Below are positions 59,818 to 62,577 of a stretch of 62,577 nucleotides of DNA, in pieces. Under the pieces are notes generated by a model. The model saw only the letters and a list, made by a program, of their open reading frames with translations, was not told the DNA's origin and did no database searches. Every line of letters begins with the position of its first letter. Positions within the stretch are counted from its first letter, which is position 1. The translations under genes were made by a program, and so were the position numbers. The stretch comes from Gammaproteobacteria bacterium (lineage in GTDB: Bacteria; Pseudomonadota; Gammaproteobacteria; Pseudomonadales; Azotimanducaceae): the NCBI GenBank assembly GCA_002689445.1, contig NZGC01000012.1:1-62577 (forward strand), in the 5' to 3' direction.

Positions 59818-62550
59818 TTGAACATTAATTTCAACCGAGGTAAAGCAGTTGCTGTGGCGCTCGCGCTACCCGTTGCGCTTGCGCTACCCATACAAACGCT
59901 GGCTGAAAGCAGCGAAATCGAAGAAGTGATTGTAACCGGTACTCGAGTTGCGGACCGTTCTGCAGCAGATTCGACGGTACCTGTCGACGTCATTCGTGGG
60001 GCTGAGTTCCGAGAGAACGCCTCAACGGACGTGCAAGACATGCTCAGAACCGCTGTGCCTTCTTACGACGTCAACACTCAACCTATCAGCGATGCGGCAA
60101 CGATCTCGCGACCACCTAACGTTCGTGGGCTGTCTCCTGATAATGTCCTAGTGCTCGTCAATGGAAAACGACGTCACCGAGGATCTATCATTTCATTTTT
60201 GGGCGGCGGCATTTCTGATGGCGCCCAGGGTGTCGACTTATCGGCGATTCCTGCCTTGGCATTAAAGCAGGTTGAAGTGCTGCGAGATGGCGCTTCATCG
60301 CAATACGGCTCCGACGCCATTGCTGGGGTTCTTAACTTCATTCTTCGCGATGACGCAGAAGGTTTCGAGATCACCACGAAATATGGCTCTACTACCGAAG
60401 GTGATGGCGACAATTACTTGGTCGCAGCCAATTTAGGCTTACCTTTGGGTGACAGCGGTTTCTTAAACATTACGGGTGAAATCCGAGATGTTGAAGGCAC
60501 TGTCCGATCCATCGTTCGAGATGATGTTGCCTACGCAGCCGTCAACGGTTACTCACCTGTTGCTGATTTTCAAACCATTAACAGCTACACCAATGAAGTG
60601 CCTCAGTACTGGGGACAGCCTGATGTTGAAGACGACACAAAACTCTTCTTTAACGCAGCCATTGAATTGAACGATAATGCTGAAGTCTATGCTTTTGGTA
60701 ACTATGCTGAGCGCAACGTTGCTGGGGGATTCTTCTATCGAAATGTCGTAGGTCGTGCTAGCAACCTCACACCGGGTGCGGCTACTGGCCAACGTGGCGG
60801 CGTTTATCGCGGACCTATCGTCGATCCTCTCACTGGATTGGCTGCTGCTGAAGGTGTGCCTTCGGTGCTCGTCGGTGACATGGACGGCGGCAACAGCTGT
60901 ATCGATGGTATTCCTCTCGGTGGTGCTGGTGGCGTAACGCCTGATGCAGGCTTTCTAGCCAGTGTTACCGCCGACGACAACTGCTTTTCGTTCATCGAAA
61001 CCATTCCAACCGGTTTTGTTCCCCGTTTTGGTGGTGATAACGAAGATTCAGCCTTTGCCATTGGCGTTCGTGGCGAACTCGCGATGGTCGACGGCCTGTC
61101 GTACGACCTAAGTGCGCAACGAGGATCAAACCGCACAGACTTCTTTATTCGCAACACGATCAATGCTTCGCTTGGACCCAACACGCCAAGAGACTTTGTA
61201 CCGGGTGGCCAAAAGCAAACAGAAACCCTGTATAACCTAAACTTCGTCTATGCGGTGGATGCAGGCTTGGCCTCTGACCTTAACGTTGCCTTTGGTGCTG
61301 AATATCGTGAGGAGGAATTCGACCTTTATGCGGGCGATGCCGCTTCTTACGCGTTAGGACCTTTGGCTGACCAAGGCTTTAGCTCAAGTTCAAATGGTTT
61401 TGGCGGCTTCCCACGCGACACCTCAGCGAACCAAGACAGCACCGCGTTTTATGTTGATCTTGAAGCAGACGTTACCGACGCGCTGACCCTGCAAACCGCC
61501 GTACGTTATGAGGACTTTAGTGCCTTTGGTGACACAACTGACTTCAAACTGGCAGGTCTGCTACGGGTGAATGAGCAGGTGCGTTTGCGCGCTGCCTACT
61601 CAACAGGTTTCCATGCGCCCACCTCCGGCCAGGCGAGCATTACCAACGTTACTACGCAGATCGTGAACAGCGTTCTTGTCGACCAAGGTACATTGCCTCT
61701 ATCGTCAGCGGCGGGACAACTCGCGGCAGACTTTGTTGAAAGTGCTGGCAATGGCCGACCTGTTTTGGGCACCGAAGACGCAACTAACTTCTCGTTAGGA
61801 ATCGCTTTCGACTTTGGCAACTCAAGCTGGACCATCGACTACTACAACATCGAAGTAGAAGATCGAGTTGCCCTCGGTGCAAACGTTGATTTCCTCAACG
61901 CTCTGATGTTCACCGGTGGCGTGGCGGCAGATGCTGATGGCAATTTGCCCGCAGGCTACGGCTCCGTCTCTGAGGCGCTCACGACTTTGGATGCTGCTGG
62001 AACAATCGACCGACAGTTGTTTGTTGGCTTGGATGACCTCAAGCAGTTCAGATTCTTCAGCAACAGCTTCGACACCACGACCAGCGGCATCGACGTGGTC
62101 GGCAGCATCGACTTCAGTCTTGGCGATGGTGAATCAACCATCACCGTTGCGGCTAACTTTAACGACACCGAAGTCGACGACCGAGGAACTGTGAACCCTA
62201 TCGGCGCAGGACGGGTTGAATCCTTGGAAGATCTGCTGCCTAGCGTTAAGGGCAACGTTGCATGGCGACACAGCCAAGGTAAGTTGCGCACCATGGTCCG
62301 AGCCAATTACTACGGTGGCTGGAAAGACACCGGTAACGGCTATGATGTAGGCGCTGAAACGCTCATCGATGCGCAGGTAGCCTACGACTTGACGGATAAA
62401 GCCGAAGTTGTGGTTGGCGTTGAGAACCTCTTCGATGCCTACCCAGACGAGAACCCGGGTGCTGGTGGCGTTGGCCAGCTCTATCCTGAAGCGAGTCCTT
62501 TCGGCTTCATCGGAAGCACCTGGTACGTACAAGGGCGTTACGTATTCTAA
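59818..62550 (+). CDS. TonB-dependent outer-membrane receptor (large)
   Basis: A 910-residue receptor with signal peptide (AVAVALALPVALALPIQTLAES), TonB box IEEVIVTGTR, and a plug with NVLVLVNGKRRHRG and VEVLRDGASSQYGSDAIAGVLNF, a pattern of large peptide/carbohydrate-type receptors. The barrel ends in GSTWYVQGRYVF with terminal Phe. The start is the TTG at 59818: GAGGAA lies at proper distance, no in-frame ATG exists nearby, and the signal peptide starts here. An overlapping five-codon frame from the ATG at 59804 ends on this TTG. Proximity to purine genes suggests a purine-containing ligand, but that is inference. The gene is complete; the last 27 bases of the window follow it. Confidence 0.94.
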   Translation: MNINFNRGKAVAVALALPVALALPIQTLAESSEIEEVIVTGTRVADRSAADSTVPVDVIRGAEFRENASTDVQDMLRTAVPSYDVNTQPISDAATISRPPNVRGLSPDNVLVLVNGKRRHRGSIISFLGGGISDGAQGVDLSAIPALALKQVEVLRDGASSQYGSDAIAGVLNFILRDDAEGFEITTKYGSTTEGDGDNYLVAANLGLPLGDSGFLNITGEIRDVEGTVRSIVRDDVAYAAVNGYSPVADFQTINSYTNEVPQYWGQPDVEDDTKLFFNAAIELNDNAEVYAFGNYAERNVAGGFFYRNVVGRASNLTPGAATGQRGGVYRGPIVDPLTGLAAAEGVPSVLVGDMDGGNSCIDGIPLGGAGGVTPDAGFLASVTADDNCFSFIETIPTGFVPRFGGDNEDSAFAIGVRGELAMVDGLSYDLSAQRGSNRTDFFIRNTINASLGPNTPRDFVPGGQKQTETLYNLNFVYAVDAGLASDLNVAFGAEYREEEFDLYAGDAASYALGPLADQGFSSSSNGFGGFPRDTSANQDSTAFYVDLEADVTDALTLQTAVRYEDFSAFGDTTDFKLAGLLRVNEQVRLRAAYSTGFHAPTSGQASITNVTTQIVNSVLVDQGTLPLSSAAGQLAADFVESAGNGRPVLGTEDATNFSLGIAFDFGNSSWTIDYYNIEVEDRVALGANVDFLNALMFTGGVAADADGNLPAGYGSVSEALTTLDAAGTIDRQLFVGLDDLKQFRFFSNSFDTTTSGIDVVGSIDFSLGDGESTITVAANFNDTEVDDRGTVNPIGAGRVESLEDLLPSVKGNVAWRHSQGKLRTMVRANYYGGWKDTGNGYDVGAETLIDAQVAYDLTDKAEVVVGVENLFDAYPDENPGAGGVGQLYPEASPFGFIGSTWYVQGRYVF

Positions 62551-62577
62551 AATCGCTTCTGTTAGTACCTAAAAAAA

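Noticed and set aside
1-62577. Mobile element, integron or prophage boundaries
   Set aside because: No transposase, integrase, tRNA attachment site or long terminal inverted repeat was seen, and genes on both sides of every gap are intact.

Overview
The window most likely comes from a marine-type gammaproteobacterium; this is an inference and I cannot name the genus. The grounds are intermediate base composition, tightly packed operons with ATGA and TAATG overlaps, three TonB-dependent receptors, a Spinster-like MFS transporter, a DUF5916 outer-membrane protein, and purine enzymes of the types seen in Pseudomonas-like bacteria. I saw no rRNA, tRNA, CRISPR array, transposase, integrase or phage gene. 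Every gene I could follow appears intact.

Region A (1 to about 27,500) is a catabolic cluster for an unidentified, probably cyclic or terpenoid-like compound. A TetR repressor diverges from a long plus-strand run: a ThuA-like protein, two SDRs, a second ThuA-like protein, an LLM flavin/F420 oxidoreductase, a third SDR with a substituted catalytic lysine, an ABM-fold protein, a limonene-epoxide-hydrolase-like protein and a TonB receptor ending at a strong terminator. A second run holds a cytoplasmic molybdopterin oxidoreductase, an acyl-CoA ligase, a histidine phosphatase, an APH-like kinase, a cytochrome P450 and a zinc alcohol dehydrogenase. Then come a minus-strand SDR and MDR reductase pair, and a plus-strand operon of Rieske oxygenase, split-barrel flavoprotein, enoyl-CoA hydratase and CaiB-type CoA-transferase. 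An MFS transporter, a second crotonase and an EstB-like serine hydrolase follow. The gene set implies uptake, oxygenation, epoxide or ring opening, CoA activation and beta-oxidation-like steps. No ferredoxin or reductase partner for the P450 or Rieske enzyme is present.

Region B (about 27,600 to 28,200) holds a stand-alone BLUF blue-light photoreceptor between the two metabolic blocks.

Region C (28,265 to 62,577) is a nearly complete purine catabolic island. A minus-strand operon encodes xanthine dehydrogenase (xdhA, xdhB, xdhC), OHCU decarboxylase (uraD), hydroxyisourate hydrolase (uraH), guanine deaminase (guaD), membrane urate hydroxylase with a cytochrome c tail (puuD) and a 2-oxoglutarate/Fe(II)-type oxygenase. 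Around it lie allantoinase (puuE), an allantoicase-like protein (alc), ureidoglycolate lyase (allA), two NCS2 base permeases, a purine phosphoribosyltransferase, one cytoplasmic and one probably periplasmic adenosine deaminase, two so-called purine nucleoside permeases that look like exported phosphorylase-fold enzymes, 8-oxoguanine deaminase and two TonB receptors. Together they would convert nucleosides, bases and 8-oxoguanine to urate, allantoin and glyoxylate plus urea. A RutR-like TetR protein sits between the xdh operon and the 8-oxoguanine deaminase gene. An exact copy of the E. coli RutR box, TTGACCA-NN-TGGTCAA, lies upstream of it, and a second near-match overlaps its own start codon.

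Several gene-poor stretches hold degenerate tandem repeats (17, 21, 15 and 9 bp units), and several leaders contain perfect inverted repeats.
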